Shown here in pieces: positions 40,108 to 49,026 of a stretch of DNA of 64,000 nucleotides (position 1 is the first letter of the stretch; each line of letters starts with the position of its first letter). A model generated the notes under the pieces. That model did not search any database. It was not told the origin of the DNA and worked only from the letters and a program-made list of their open reading frames with translations. The stretch covers positions 1 through 64,000 of the forward strand of contig CAJULA010000015.1 of the NCBI GenBank assembly GCA_910587155.1. The letters run 5' to 3'. Both the position numbers and the translations under genes were made by a program. The stretch is from an uncultured Lachnospiraceae bacterium (GTDB lineage: Bacteria; Bacillota; Clostridia; Lachnospirales; Lachnospiraceae).

Positions 40108-41625
40108 TTAAATATTTCTTGCAGCATGTATCGCCCGAAAAAGACACCACGCCGCTGCCGCCAGGAAAACAACACAATTAACCGGCATTCCCGTGATCCT
40201 GCCCACTGCCGGATAGTAAGCGGAAGTGAATACGCAAAGATTGGCCACACTGTGCATCAGCACCGGAATCCTGAAATTTCCCGTTATTTGATAACAATAA
40301 GCCAGCAGAAATCCCATCAGCATCCCATACAGAGCCTGCACCAGGTTCCCGTGATATATGCCAAAAAAGGCGGCCGAGGTGATTTCCGCTGTCAATACGG
40401 AAAAATAGCGTTTCAGCCGGTTGAAGATCATACCACGAAACAGGATCTCCTCCGCCAGCGGAGAAATCAGGCCATATAAGAGCAGACCCGGCAAAAAAGC
40501 GATCTGGTACTGCATTTGCTCCGTCTCATAATAGCCTACGGACATGGCAGCGATACGCAAAAGGCCGAAAAGGATATTGATTCCCATCGCCGACGACATG
40601 GCCAGAATTCCCATTGTCAGATAAGAAGCCTCTGTTCTTGCCTGCCACCGTGTCTGCTGCCTGCGAAGCAGGGGAATCAGTACCCCCATGCCCGCCAGCA
40701 GGGAACAGCCTTTCGCCAGGCTCGCCATACCCACACTGTTATCACGCAGCCATTCAAATCCCATCGCATCGGAAAGTACCAGGCGCAAAAGGGTCACCGT
40801 CACGATGTAGCAGGCGTTACTTCCCAGATAGTACAGAAGAAACGGCAGCATAATATCCCATGTTTTCATCAGCATACCGGAAAACGTCCTGTCACCGGCA
40901 GGCGCTGTTGCTTCCCTGGCGCTGTTTGCTTCCAAAGTACCCCTGCCGGCCCGTCCGCCCCCTTTGGGCAATCCCCCTTCCAGAAGAAATTTTTCCAGCT
41001 GCGCCACTGTCCTGGCGATATAGTCTGCCCCTGCCGCTTCCAGTTCTCCCTTGCCCGCATAGCCAAAGGATACACCCACTGTTGTCAGACCATGTTCTTT
41101 TCCGCCATAAATATCATATTTGCGGTCGCCGACCATGGCTCCCATTCCTTTTTTTGCCTGCCCCTCCAACCGGCGCAGCGCCTCTTCCACCACTTCTTCC
41201 TTTGTGCCAAAACTGCCGTCCATTGCGCTTCCCACTACCACATCAAAATAAGACGCCAGCTTAAAATGCTCCAGAATCTGCACGACAAACTTTTCCGGCT
41301 TACTGGAGGCCACCGCCAGCCGGATCCCTGCTTCCTTCAGATGTGCCAGCATCTGCGGAATGCCCGGATATACTTTGTTCTCATAAATGCCCACCGGGGC
41401 AAACCGTTTCCGGTAATCCGCCACAGCCATATCCGCCTGTTCCTGCGTCATATCATAAAAATCCATGAAACTGTCATGCAGCGGCGGACCGATAAATGGC
41501 TCCAGCCGGTCCAGATTCGGCTCCCGGATTCCCTGCTGACGCAGTGCAAACTGCACACTTTTGGTAATCCCCTCCTTAGGGTCTGTCAGTGTCCCGTCCA
41601 GATCAAAAAGTACATATGCAAACAT
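40108..41625 (-). CDS. HAD phosphatase / CPBP intramembrane protease fusion
   Basis: A 505-residue protein joining two families. Residues 1-215 (ATG 41625, after GGAGGAAGAAGGG) are a phosphoglycolate-phosphatase-like HAD hydrolase: FAYVLFDLDGTLTDPKEG (nucleophile Asp), VASSKPEKF and MVGDRKYDIYGGKEHGL. After a Gly/Ala-rich linker, residues about 265-505 have eight hydrophobic helices with all three ABI/CPBP motifs: SPLAEEILFRGMIFNRL (EExxxR), FFGIYHGNLVQAL and IPVLMHSVANLCVF (HxxxN). CPBP members cleave prenylated or other membrane proteins, or confer bacteriocin self-immunity. The link to a phosphatase is unusual and unexplained. Confidence 0.88.
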   Translation of the reverse strand: MFAYVLFDLDGTLTDPKEGITKSVQFALRQQGIREPNLDRLEPFIGPPLHDSFMDFYDMTQEQADMAVADYRKRFAPVGIYENKVYPGIPQMLAHLKEAGIRLAVASSKPEKFVVQILEHFKLASYFDVVVGSAMDGSFGTKEEVVEEALRRLEGQAKKGMGAMVGDRKYDIYGGKEHGLTTVGVSFGYAGKGELEAAGADYIARTVAQLEKFLLEGGLPKGGGRAGRGTLEANSAREATAPAGDRTFSGMLMKTWDIMLPFLLYYLGSNACYIVTVTLLRLVLSDAMGFEWLRDNSVGMASLAKGCSLLAGMGVLIPLLRRQQTRWQARTEASYLTMGILAMSSAMGINILFGLLRIAAMSVGYYETEQMQYQIAFLPGLLLYGLISPLAEEILFRGMIFNRLKRYFSVLTAEITSAAFFGIYHGNLVQALYGMLMGFLLAYCYQITGNFRIPVLMHSVANLCVFTSAYYPAVGRITGMPVNCVVFLAAAAWCLFRAIHAARNI

Positions 41626-41827
41626 ATCCCTTCTTCCTCCGTAATCCGTTTTCTTAAAAACTCTACCATAAACGCCCGCCGGTTGCAATCCTGCCCGTCA
41701 ATTTCCCCCGCAGAATTTGCCGGAGCAGATAGAAAACGGGAATATTCTGTGTTATAATCAGGACATACAACAAAATAATCGCGGAATGTTCCATTTCCCA
41801 TGCAACCCGGTTCAGGAGGTTATCCCT

Positions 41828-42583
41828 ATGGTCGATTTACATGCGCCAGTCTGGCAGACTCTTACTTCCGCAGGAAATGATGCGGATAAATGGCTTCGCT
41901 GTTTAATGAATGGCGAAGGCGACTTATATGAAACAATAGAAATCCTGGCAGAAAATTTAAGCCATCAGCTCAGCTACTACAGTGCAACCGCCTATGTCCT
42001 CCCTCATCTGGCCGCTTTATGCCAGCGCCTGTCAGACAAAGAACAGGTATTTCTGATCGCGCAGATAGGGGCCGCCATTGCCGCGGAAGCCGACTGCCCT
42101 TTGTCGCCAGGCACTGAGGCTTTCCGGGAATTTGAAGAAGGACTGACACGGCTGCGTCCTCAGGTGCGGCGGCTGGCTACAGCTCCCGGCATCGCTGATC
42201 TACTGCGCAAAGAGCCGGAAATCGGACAGCAGTTTGCCCTCTCTGCCCTGGCCATTCTCGGAGACCGGAAACATGCGTTTGCGATTTATCTGATGAGCGG
42301 TTCCTGCTGGGAAGAGGCCGCCGCTGCCTGCTGCTGCGGCTGGAATGATGAGACCTGTTGCTTTGCCGAAGAGCCAGACTTTCTGGAGCCTGTAACGGTT
42401 GACGACTGGGACGCTGCCTCCTTCTCCGCGGAAGCCGTCTGGTTCCAGGGGCTGCTTACCCTCGCAGGAGATGAGGAGATCAGTCCCATTCTGCCCTATG
42501 TTTATGGAAGCGGTATCTGCCCTGAATGCGGCAGACGGGAACCCTACTGGACATGGTTTGACCGTTTTTACCAAGACTGCTGA
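41828..42583 (+). CDS. hypothetical HEAT-like protein with C-terminal CxxC
   Basis: Not assigned to a named family. Started at ATG 41828 (MVDLHAPVWQTLTSAGNDAD) because AGGAGG precedes it; 251 residues. The segment NLSHQLSYYSATAYVLPHLA resembles the repeat in HEAT-like proteins that accompany SMI1/KNR4-type immunity genes. The C-terminus carries CPECGRREPYWTW, a possible half zinc site. Several Cys in AAAACCCGWNDETCCF are unusual for a cytoplasmic helical protein. It stands alone on the plus strand and converges with clpB; a hairpin CCCTGTCA/TGACAGGG lies in the 142-bp gap. Confidence 0.5.
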   Translation: MVDLHAPVWQTLTSAGNDADKWLRCLMNGEGDLYETIEILAENLSHQLSYYSATAYVLPHLAALCQRLSDKEQVFLIAQIGAAIAAEADCPLSPGTEAFREFEEGLTRLRPQVRRLATAPGIADLLRKEPEIGQQFALSALAILGDRKHAFAIYLMSGSCWEEAAAACCCGWNDETCCFAEEPDFLEPVTVDDWDAASFSAEAVWFQGLLTLAGDEEISPILPYVYGSGICPECGRREPYWTWFDRFYQDC

Positions 42584-42725
42584 AAACAACACGGACAGTA
42601 GTCACAGCGGACTTACTTTAGAACCTGCAAAGATGGAGTATTACATAAATGCCCGGGCCAACCGCCCCTGTCAGTGTAAAACCGTTCAGCTTGCGGACAG
42701 TGACAGGGCCGGACAGGCTGCATCG

Positions 42726-45308
42726 TCATAATTTTTCTGCTGTAAGTTCTCCGTCTTTTACACATATACGGATCGTATCCCCGCTGCCGACAGCATCCGT
42801 AAGGATCAGCCTTGCCGACAGCGTTTCCACGTATTTCTGGATAAAGCGTTTTAACGGCCGTGCGCCATAAACCGGATCGTAGGCATGATCCGCAATAAAG
42901 GCTTCCGCCTCCGGCGACAGCACAATGGAAAGCTCCCGCTCTGTCAGACGCCGGTTGAGATCGTCCATAATCAGGCCGATGATACCACCAATGTTATCTT
43001 TCGTCAGCGGTTTAAAGAGGATTGTCTCATCCAGCCGGTTGAGAAATTCCGGGCGGAAGGAGGCGTGCAGTTCATCCATGACACGTCCCCGGGCCTCCTT
43101 GCTGATCTCTCCGTGTTGGTCAATGCCTTCCAGCAGATACGGGGCCCCGATATTGGAGGTCATAATGAGGATGGTATTTTTAAAATCCACAGTCCGTCCC
43201 TGGGAATCTGTGATACGGCCGTCATCCAGTACCTGCAAAAGCACATTGAATACATCCGGATGAGCCTTTTCGATCTCGTCAAAGAGAACCACCGAATACG
43301 GTTTTCTTCTGACCGCTTCAGTCAATTGTCCGCCTTCTTCATAACCCACATATCCGGGAGGTGCGCCGATCAGCCGGGAGACGGAATATTTCTCCATATA
43401 CTCACTCATATCAATACGCACCATATTATTCTCATCATCAAACAGAGCCGCCGCCAGCGCCTTGGCCAGCTCGGTTTTTCCCACACCGGTAGGCCCCAGG
43501 AAAAGGAAGGAACCGATGGGCTTGCCCGGATCTTTGATGCCTGCTTTGGAACGGATTATGGCTTCTGTCACCTTTGTCACGCCTTCCTCCTGTCCCACCA
43601 CCCTTTTATGGAGTTCTTCATCCAGATGCAGCGTCTTATTGCGTTCGCTCTCTGTCAGTTTTGCCACCGGAATCCCCGTCCAGCGGGAAATGATCCTGGC
43701 AATCTCCTCTTCGGAAACATTCTCATGAACAAGGGAAAGATCCTGTTTTTTAATGGTTTCCTCCTCGATCTCCAGTTGCTTTTTCAGTGCCGGCAGTCTG
43801 CCATAGCTCAGCTCTGCCGCTTTTTCCAGATTGCCCTCACGCTGGGCAATCTGTATCTGCCCGTTCAGTTCTTCGATCTCTTCCCGCAGTCCGGACAGTT
43901 TTTCGATGGATGCTTTTTCATTGTCCCATTGTGCCTTACGGTTCTGAAACTCGGCTTTCTGCTCTGCCAGCTCTCTCTGCAATGTCTCAAGCCGCTCCTT
44001 ACTCAGTCTGTCATCTTCTTTTTTGAGCGCCGCCTCCTCAATCTCCATCTGCATCACTTTGCGCTGCAGTTCATCCAGCTCCGTGGGCATGGAATCCAGC
44101 TCTGTCTTGATCAGCGCACAGGCTTCGTCTACCAGGTCAATGGCCTTATCCGGCAGAAACCTGTCAGAAATATAGCGGTTGGAGAGTACGGCTGCGCTGA
44201 CCAGTGCCCCGTCCAGAATCTTGACGCCGTGATATACTTCATAGCGTTCTTTCAGCCCCCGCAGAATGGAAATCGTATCTTCCACTGTGGGTTCCGCCAC
44301 CAGCACCGGCTGGAACCGACGTTCCAGTGCCGCGTCCTTCTCGATATACTGTCTGTATTCATCCAGGGTGGTCGCGCCGATACAGTGCAGCTCTCCTCTG
44401 GCCAGCATCGGCTTTAACATATTGCCGGCATCCAGTGCCCCGTCGCTCTTGCCCGCGCCCACAATCGTATGCAACTCATCAATAAAAAGAATGATCTGTC
44501 CGTCACTGCGCTTCACATCTTCCAGCACCGCTTTCAGACGTTCCTCAAATTCACCCCGGTATTTGGCGCCTGCCACAAGCGCCCCCATATCCAGTGCAAA
44601 TATCTTTTTATCCTTCAGTCCCTGCGGGACATCGCCCCGCACGATACGCTGTGCCAGACCTTCGACCACCGCCGTCTTGCCCACGCCCGGTTCCCCGATC
44701 AGCACCGGATTGTTCTTTGTCTTACGGGACAGGATACGGATCACATTGCGGATCTCCTGATCCCTGCCAATGACCGGATCCAGCTTCTGCAGTCTGGCCC
44801 GCTCCACCAGATCCTGCCCATATTTCTCCAGGGTATCGTATGTGGCCTCCGGATTGTCACTGGTCACTCTCTGATTGCCCCGGACTGTGGAAAGCGCCTG
44901 CAGGAAACGCTCTCTGGTAATGCCGTATTCCTGCCAGATTGCTCTGATCTCCCTGCCCGGATATTTCAGCATCGCCAGAAACAGATGCTCTACCGAGACA
45001 TACTCGTCTCCCATTGCCTTTGCTTCATCCTCGGCACTGATCAGTACCTTATTCAGATCCTTTCCCATATAGACCTGGCCGCCCTGCACTTTGACCCGCT
45101 TTTCCAGTGCCTGCCTGCTCCGGTTCACAAAATGATCCGCATTGATCTCCATCTTCTCGATCAGCTTTAAGATCAGACTGTCCTCTATCGTAAGAAGGCT
45201 GTAAAGAAGATGCTCCTGCTCAATTTCCTGATTGCCGTATTCATAGGCAAGCTTTTCACAACGCTCCACTGCTTCCATGGACTTCTGTGTAAATTTTGAG
45301 ATATTCAT
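42726..45308 (-). CDS. clpB: ATP-dependent disaggregase ClpB
   Basis: Hsp100 chaperone of 860 residues that extracts proteins from aggregates together with DnaK. Started at ATG 45308 (MNISKFTQKSMEAVERCEKL), after AGGAGG. It has an N-terminal double repeat domain (1-150), AAA-1 with Walker A GEPGVGKTAVVEGLA and Walker B LFIDELHTIVGAGKS, a coiled-coil middle domain of about 120 residues (410-530) that separates ClpB from ClpC/ClpA, and AAA-2 with LFLGPTGVGKTELAKALA and the sensor region RPEFLNRLDETI. No ClpP-binding loop is expected. The promoter overlaps a CIRCE element, so HrcA should control it. Confidence 0.96.
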   Translation of the reverse strand: MNISKFTQKSMEAVERCEKLAYEYGNQEIEQEHLLYSLLTIEDSLILKLIEKMEINADHFVNRSRQALEKRVKVQGGQVYMGKDLNKVLISAEDEAKAMGDEYVSVEHLFLAMLKYPGREIRAIWQEYGITRERFLQALSTVRGNQRVTSDNPEATYDTLEKYGQDLVERARLQKLDPVIGRDQEIRNVIRILSRKTKNNPVLIGEPGVGKTAVVEGLAQRIVRGDVPQGLKDKKIFALDMGALVAGAKYRGEFEERLKAVLEDVKRSDGQIILFIDELHTIVGAGKSDGALDAGNMLKPMLARGELHCIGATTLDEYRQYIEKDAALERRFQPVLVAEPTVEDTISILRGLKERYEVYHGVKILDGALVSAAVLSNRYISDRFLPDKAIDLVDEACALIKTELDSMPTELDELQRKVMQMEIEEAALKKEDDRLSKERLETLQRELAEQKAEFQNRKAQWDNEKASIEKLSGLREEIEELNGQIQIAQREGNLEKAAELSYGRLPALKKQLEIEEETIKKQDLSLVHENVSEEEIARIISRWTGIPVAKLTESERNKTLHLDEELHKRVVGQEEGVTKVTEAIIRSKAGIKDPGKPIGSFLFLGPTGVGKTELAKALAAALFDDENNMVRIDMSEYMEKYSVSRLIGAPPGYVGYEEGGQLTEAVRRKPYSVVLFDEIEKAHPDVFNVLLQVLDDGRITDSQGRTVDFKNTILIMTSNIGAPYLLEGIDQHGEISKEARGRVMDELHASFRPEFLNRLDETILFKPLTKDNIGGIIGLIMDDLNRRLTERELSIVLSPEAEAFIADHAYDPVYGARPLKRFIQKYVETLSARLILTDAVGSGDTIRICVKDGELTAEKL

Positions 45309-45413
45309 AATCAGGCCTCCTATTCCAGTTTTGCAGATGTTTTTCATTTCCCTGCTGGGTTTACTATAGTATCTCCTGTTCTACATTTTATATAACATAT
45401 CTTTTACAGTGTC

Positions 45414-45442
45414 ACTATAGCACTTGTTGTTAGCACTGTCAA
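45414..45442 (-). promoter_or_regulatory. clpB sigma-A promoter
   Basis: On the minus strand, -35 TTGACA (45442-45437), a 17-bp spacer and -10 TATAGT (45419-45414). The -35 lies inside the CIRCE spacer. Confidence 0.85.
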
Positions 45443-45456
45443 CATGTGAGTGCTAA
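45430..45456. promoter_or_regulatory. CIRCE element (HrcA operator)
   Basis: TTAGCACTG-N9-GAGTGCTAA matches the CIRCE consensus TTAGCACTC-N9-GAGTGCTAA with one mismatch in the left arm. It overlaps the clpB -35, so HrcA binding would block transcription until heat shock. Confidence 0.9.
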
Positions 45457-45522
45457 TTTCTGAAAAAAGTTTTCCGACTGTATGCACTCTTACGATCAGC
45501 CATTCCTCTCCTCAAATTATCA

Positions 45523-46878
45523 TCAGATGATTTTTCGTCTGCTCCATCTTCCTGTCAGATACCATAAAAATGAAATCACAAAGTTGGCAATCCAGCCCAT
45601 GGGAACCGCATACCAGACTGCCTCCACGCCCCATATTCCCGCAAAACGGAAGGATATAAACACTCTGATGCCCAGATTAATCAGGTTTGCCAGCGTAAAT
45701 ACAAACACATCGCCGGCTCCCTTCAGCACGCCGTCCGTGATGGCCTTCATACCGATAAACAGAAAAAAGAACCGCATAAAGAGCAGATAAGCATCGCCGG
45801 TGGCAAAAGCGGCAGCCCCGTTATCTTCTCCCAGAAATGAGGCAATGATTTGCCCGTGAAATGCAGTCAGCACTGCCAGAATCAATACCCCGAATCCCAA
45901 TACTATGCCATACGCTGTCCGATACCCTTTTCTCACCCGCATCGCATCCCCGGCTCCCAGATTCTGCGCGGTAAATGTAGACACGGCATTCCCGGTGGCG
46001 ATCATCGGTACGATACAGATGGATTCAATACGGATGCCGGAGGTATACCCGGCCAGCACGGAAGAACCAAACCCATTGACAACAGACTGCACCAGCAGCA
46101 TGCCAATGGAAACAATAGACTGCTGCACCATGGAAGGAATGGCGATCCTTACCATACTGCCCAGCATACGGATACTGTAACAGCACCGTTTCTCCGCTTC
46201 TTCACCGCAGCCATATGCCTCTCCCCCAAGTGTCCTCATCAGCAGCAGAAATGAGATGACAGCAGAGAGTCCCTGGGCTGCCACTGTCGCCACAGCTACC
46301 CCTGCGACTCCCATACCCAGCACAAGCACCATAAAAAGATCCAGAAAAACATTGAGGATGGAAGAAAAGATAAGCAGGTACAGCGGTGTCCTGGAATTTC
46401 CCAGAGCATTGAATACCGAAGATAATACATTATACATAAAAAGAAACGGCAGTCCTGTAAAGTAGATACGCAGGTACAGCACCGCATCCGCCAGTATATT
46501 GCCAGGCGTGTTAAGCCCTCGCAGAATATGCCCGCACATGATAAACCCGAAAATCCCCAGCACGATACTTACCACCGCAAAACTGATCAGCGCGGTATAA
46601 ATGGAAGTTTTCATTTTTCCGTACTCTTTTGCCCCCAGATACTGCGAGGTGATCACGGAAGCCCCGATGCCGCCGCCGATGGCAATCATAATAAAAACGG
46701 TTGTCAGCGAATACGACGCTCCCACCGCTGCCAGCGCATCCTCTCCCACACACTGTCCCACGATTACCGAATCGACCATATTATAGAACTGCTGAAACAG
46801 ATTCCCCAGTATCATGGGAAGCGCAAAGAAAAACAGAGACTTCCCTGGCGCATCCCGCAGCATATCATACTGTTTCAT
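45523..46878 (-). CDS. MATE-family efflux transporter
   Basis: Complete MATE antiporter of 451 residues, started at ATG 46878 after AAGGAGGAAG. There are twelve predicted helices. The first half opens SLFFFALPMILGNLFQQFYN with the family motif VDSVIVGQCVGEDALAAVGA, and the second half opens MVRIAIPSMVQQSIVSIGM with AGYTSGIRIESICIVPMIA. It is unlike the partial MATE at the window start, so the two are not a recent duplication. The substrate is unknown. Its promoter lies within the terminator of the upstream VOC gene. Confidence 0.92.
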   Translation of the reverse strand: MKQYDMLRDAPGKSLFFFALPMILGNLFQQFYNMVDSVIVGQCVGEDALAAVGASYSLTTVFIMIAIGGGIGASVITSQYLGAKEYGKMKTSIYTALISFAVVSIVLGIFGFIMCGHILRGLNTPGNILADAVLYLRIYFTGLPFLFMYNVLSSVFNALGNSRTPLYLLIFSSILNVFLDLFMVLVLGMGVAGVAVATVAAQGLSAVISFLLLMRTLGGEAYGCGEEAEKRCCYSIRMLGSMVRIAIPSMVQQSIVSIGMLLVQSVVNGFGSSVLAGYTSGIRIESICIVPMIATGNAVSTFTAQNLGAGDAMRVRKGYRTAYGIVLGFGVLILAVLTAFHGQIIASFLGEDNGAAAFATGDAYLLFMRFFFLFIGMKAITDGVLKGAGDVFVFTLANLINLGIRVFISFRFAGIWGVEAVWYAVPMGWIANFVISFLWYLTGRWSRRKII

Positions 46879-46947
46879 CTCTTCCTCCTTCCGAGCATCC
46901 CTGCTCTTTCCCGTGTCCGTACCCGGCCATGACTTTGCACTCTGCTT

Positions 46948-46976
46948 ATTATACCCGTCCGACAAAAAAACGGCAA
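46948..46976 (-). promoter_or_regulatory. promoter of the MATE gene
   Basis: On the minus strand, -35 TTGCCG (46976-46971), a 17-bp spacer and -10 TATAAT (46953-46948). The -35 coincides with the downstream arm of the preceding terminator. Confidence 0.6.
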
Positions 46977-46995
46977 GGATTTTACACCCTGCCGT
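46964..46995 (-). terminator. terminator after the dhaL-dhaK-VOC unit
   Basis: On the minus strand ACGGCA pairs with TGCCGT around a loop rich in A/T, followed by seven T residues. Confidence 0.75.
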
Positions 46996-47015
46996 CCGGT
47001 AAAATAAGACCTTTT

Positions 47016-47336
47016 TTATGGTTTCTCATACAGTTCGATAATCGCTCCATCCTTCCATACAAATGCCAGCCGCGCGCCGCTGCCGGAAGGCATGGGGCCG
47101 CAGATCACACTGTCAGCCTCCTCTATGTATTTCTCCAGATGATCCACCCGATAGGCGACATGCGGATTCCGGTGCAATACTTCCGGAAACGGTGTCCCTT
47201 CTTCAAATTTCAGATATTCAATTTTGAAATCATAGTCATCCACATTGCTGACCCAGAACTTTGCGCCTTCATTATAAGTCATGCCGGGTTTTTTGTTGGT
47301 AATCGGTATTCCGATATGCATATATTCTGCAGACAT
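47016..47336 (-). CDS. VOC-like small protein downstream of dhaK
   Basis: Glyoxalase-fold (VOC) protein of 106 residues. The motif YMHIGIPITNKKPGM, the central His in RNPHVAYRVDHLEKYIEE and the terminal Glu in GAIIELYEKP occupy metal-ligand positions of the superfamily, although the fold is shorter than a two-module glyoxalase. It lies 25 bp after dhaK, in the same unit. Since another VOC gene lies in the other DhaK cluster, a shared need such as methylglyoxal detoxification or isomerisation is plausible. The function is not known. Confidence 0.7.
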   Translation of the reverse strand: MSAEYMHIGIPITNKKPGMTYNEGAKFWVSNVDDYDFKIEYLKFEEGTPFPEVLHRNPHVAYRVDHLEKYIEEADSVICGPMPSGSGARLAFVWKDGAIIELYEKP

Positions 47337-47361
47337 GGCAGCCTCCTGTTTTTATCTGAGC

Positions 47362-48363
47362 TTATTTTTTTGTGAGATACGGGGTGTGACAGGGCGCATT
47401 CCAGAGGCGGAGAAGTTCATCGTCCATACGCGCCATAAACATCTGGAAGCCCGCCTGCTCCTGTACGGTCAGCAGTTCGCCCACATAATTTGCCACAATC
47501 TCTATGTTCTGTTCTTTTAAAAGTTCCTCACACCGGCGGTAGATGATAAGCTGCTCCATCAGTGTGGTGGCGCCGGAGCCATTGATAATCAGCATAACTT
47601 TCTCTCCGGGCACAAGTCCGATATCCTTTACCAGGGCATTGACCATGATTTCCGCTGTCTCATCTGCGGATTTCATCGGCTGACGGCCGCCGCCGCCCTC
47701 TCCATGCTGCCCCATACCGATCTCCATATCGTCTTCGCCCAGATCAGCCAGCGCCGCTCCGGTGGACGGATGGGTCGCACCCCGCACCGCTACGGCCAGG
47801 GTAGCCATATGATCCGCAAAACGCTGTGTCACCGCTGCCACTTCCTCCAGACTTCTGCCCTCCGCCGCGGCCGCGCCTGCGATCTTATAAGCAGGGATGC
47901 AGCCTACCAGCCCCCGGCGGTCATCCGCATTTTCCCTCGGCGCATTTGACACATCTTCCTGGGTCACGACCTTAATCACATGAAGTCCCTGCTTTTTACA
48001 CTGTTTCATCGTCAGATTGCCTGTCATCATATCTCCCGCATGATTCAGTACAATATACAGAACACCCTTCCCCTTATCGGCCAGTTTAATCGCATCCACA
48101 CAGGCCTGTGGACCGGGTGCGGCAAACACATCTCCCACAACCGAAATATCCACCATGCCTTCTCCCACAAAACCGGAAATCGCCGGTTCATGCCCGGAGC
48201 CGCCCTGGGTGACGATGGTAACACGGTCAGCGCCATCCAATGCCCTGTTGATAATCATGTTATCCTCGCCCCGGTACACAATATCTTTGTGCGCCATGGC
48301 CAGACCATCCAGCGCTTCGCTGGTCAGATTTTCGGGATTGTTGATAAACTTCTTCATTTTCAT
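47362..48363 (-). CDS. dhaK: dihydroxyacetone kinase subunit DhaK
   Basis: Substrate-binding subunit, 333 residues from ATG 48363 (MKMKKFINNPENLTSEALDG), with AAGGAGA nine bases upstream; the longer frame to 48513 lacks support. Canonical residues are all present: TQGGSGHEPAISGFVGEGM with the His equivalent to E. coli His56, LNHAGDMMTGNLT with Asp109, and MEIGMGQHGEGG with the covalent-binding His218. It would phosphorylate dihydroxyacetone or a related short ketose together with DhaL, whose gene ends five bases before it. No DhaM-like phosphotransferase is in the window, so the phosphate donor (ATP or a distant PTS protein) is open. Confidence 0.92.
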   Translation of the reverse strand: MKMKKFINNPENLTSEALDGLAMAHKDIVYRGEDNMIINRALDGADRVTIVTQGGSGHEPAISGFVGEGMVDISVVGDVFAAPGPQACVDAIKLADKGKGVLYIVLNHAGDMMTGNLTMKQCKKQGLHVIKVVTQEDVSNAPRENADDRRGLVGCIPAYKIAGAAAAEGRSLEEVAAVTQRFADHMATLAVAVRGATHPSTGAALADLGEDDMEIGMGQHGEGGGGRQPMKSADETAEIMVNALVKDIGLVPGEKVMLIINGSGATTLMEQLIIYRRCEELLKEQNIEIVANYVGELLTVQEQAGFQMFMARMDDELLRLWNAPCHTPYLTKK

Positions 48364-48367
48364 AGGC

Positions 48368-49012
48368 CTATTTCTCCTTATCCTGCAAACTGCCAAACCC
48401 CTTTGCCATTCCTCTGATAAAAAGGGATGCCGACACGGCTCCCGCATCAGGTGTGCCAATCGTCTGTTCCTTATAACTGCGGGCACGTCCGAACTTTGCC
48501 ACAAATCCTTCACTGGCCCGTGCCCCCGCCTCAGCCGCCGCGGCCGCCTCCTCCAGGATCACCGCAATACCGCCTTCCGTCTTCTGTGCCGCCTCTGCAG
48601 CCGGGATCAGAGCATCCATCATGGTCTTGTCCCCCACGCCCGCCGTGGTGAGATCTCCCAGTTCTTCCAGCATGCCGGCAAACATCCTGCGCACGCCGTC
48701 TTCCTCCAGTTCATTCTCCTCTTCGCCAAGCGCTGCGCCCAGTCCGCTGATCAGTGTCCCATATAATGGCCCCGCCGAGCCGCCCTTCACTTCCATCACT
48801 GCCATACCCAGATCATCCAGAAAGGTATGAATGGAACGGTCTCCCCACGCGGGCACCCGTTCTCTGATCAGGCGCGCGATTTTATTCATGGTAATACCAT
48901 GATCCCCATCACCGAAACGGGAATCAATCTCACTGAGCCGGTCCGCGTTTTCTTCCAGCAATCTGGCTGCCTCCAGAAGCATCGCGGCCGCTGCCCTGCG
49001 GTCTAACATCAT
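48368..49012 (-). CDS. dhaL: dihydroxyacetone kinase subunit DhaL
   Basis: Nucleotide-binding subunit of dihydroxyacetone kinase, 214 residues. Mg-coordinating EIDSRFGDGDHGITMNKIA, the loop VKGGSAGPLYGTLISGL (normally G-G-A-S-G-P), GVGDKTMMDALIPAAEA, and GTPDAGAVSASLFIRGMA cover the ADP pocket. It is the first gene of the dhaL-dhaK-VOC unit, starting 14 bp after the chemoreceptor stop, and might be read through from the chemoreceptor promoter. Unlike the DhaL at 23720 it is a free-standing subunit. Confidence 0.92.
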   Translation of the reverse strand: MMLDRRAAAAMLLEAARLLEENADRLSEIDSRFGDGDHGITMNKIARLIRERVPAWGDRSIHTFLDDLGMAVMEVKGGSAGPLYGTLISGLGAALGEEENELEEDGVRRMFAGMLEELGDLTTAGVGDKTMMDALIPAAEAAQKTEGGIAVILEEAAAAAEAGARASEGFVAKFGRARSYKEQTIGTPDAGAVSASLFIRGMAKGFGSLQDKEK

Positions 49013-49026
49013 GACAGATCCCTCCC

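Noticed and set aside
41717..41827. Upstream extension of the HEAT-like gene to ATG 41717
   Set aside because: It would run through an AT-rich promoter-like stretch, while AGGAGG directly precedes the ATG at 41828.
42885..44417. A 510-codon plus-strand frame
   Set aside because: Antisense shadow of clpB, with no ribosome binding site and no domain.
47362..49012. A PTS-type DhaM partner for DhaK/DhaL
   Set aside because: No DhaM, HPr-like or EI-like gene is present; only a VOC protein follows.
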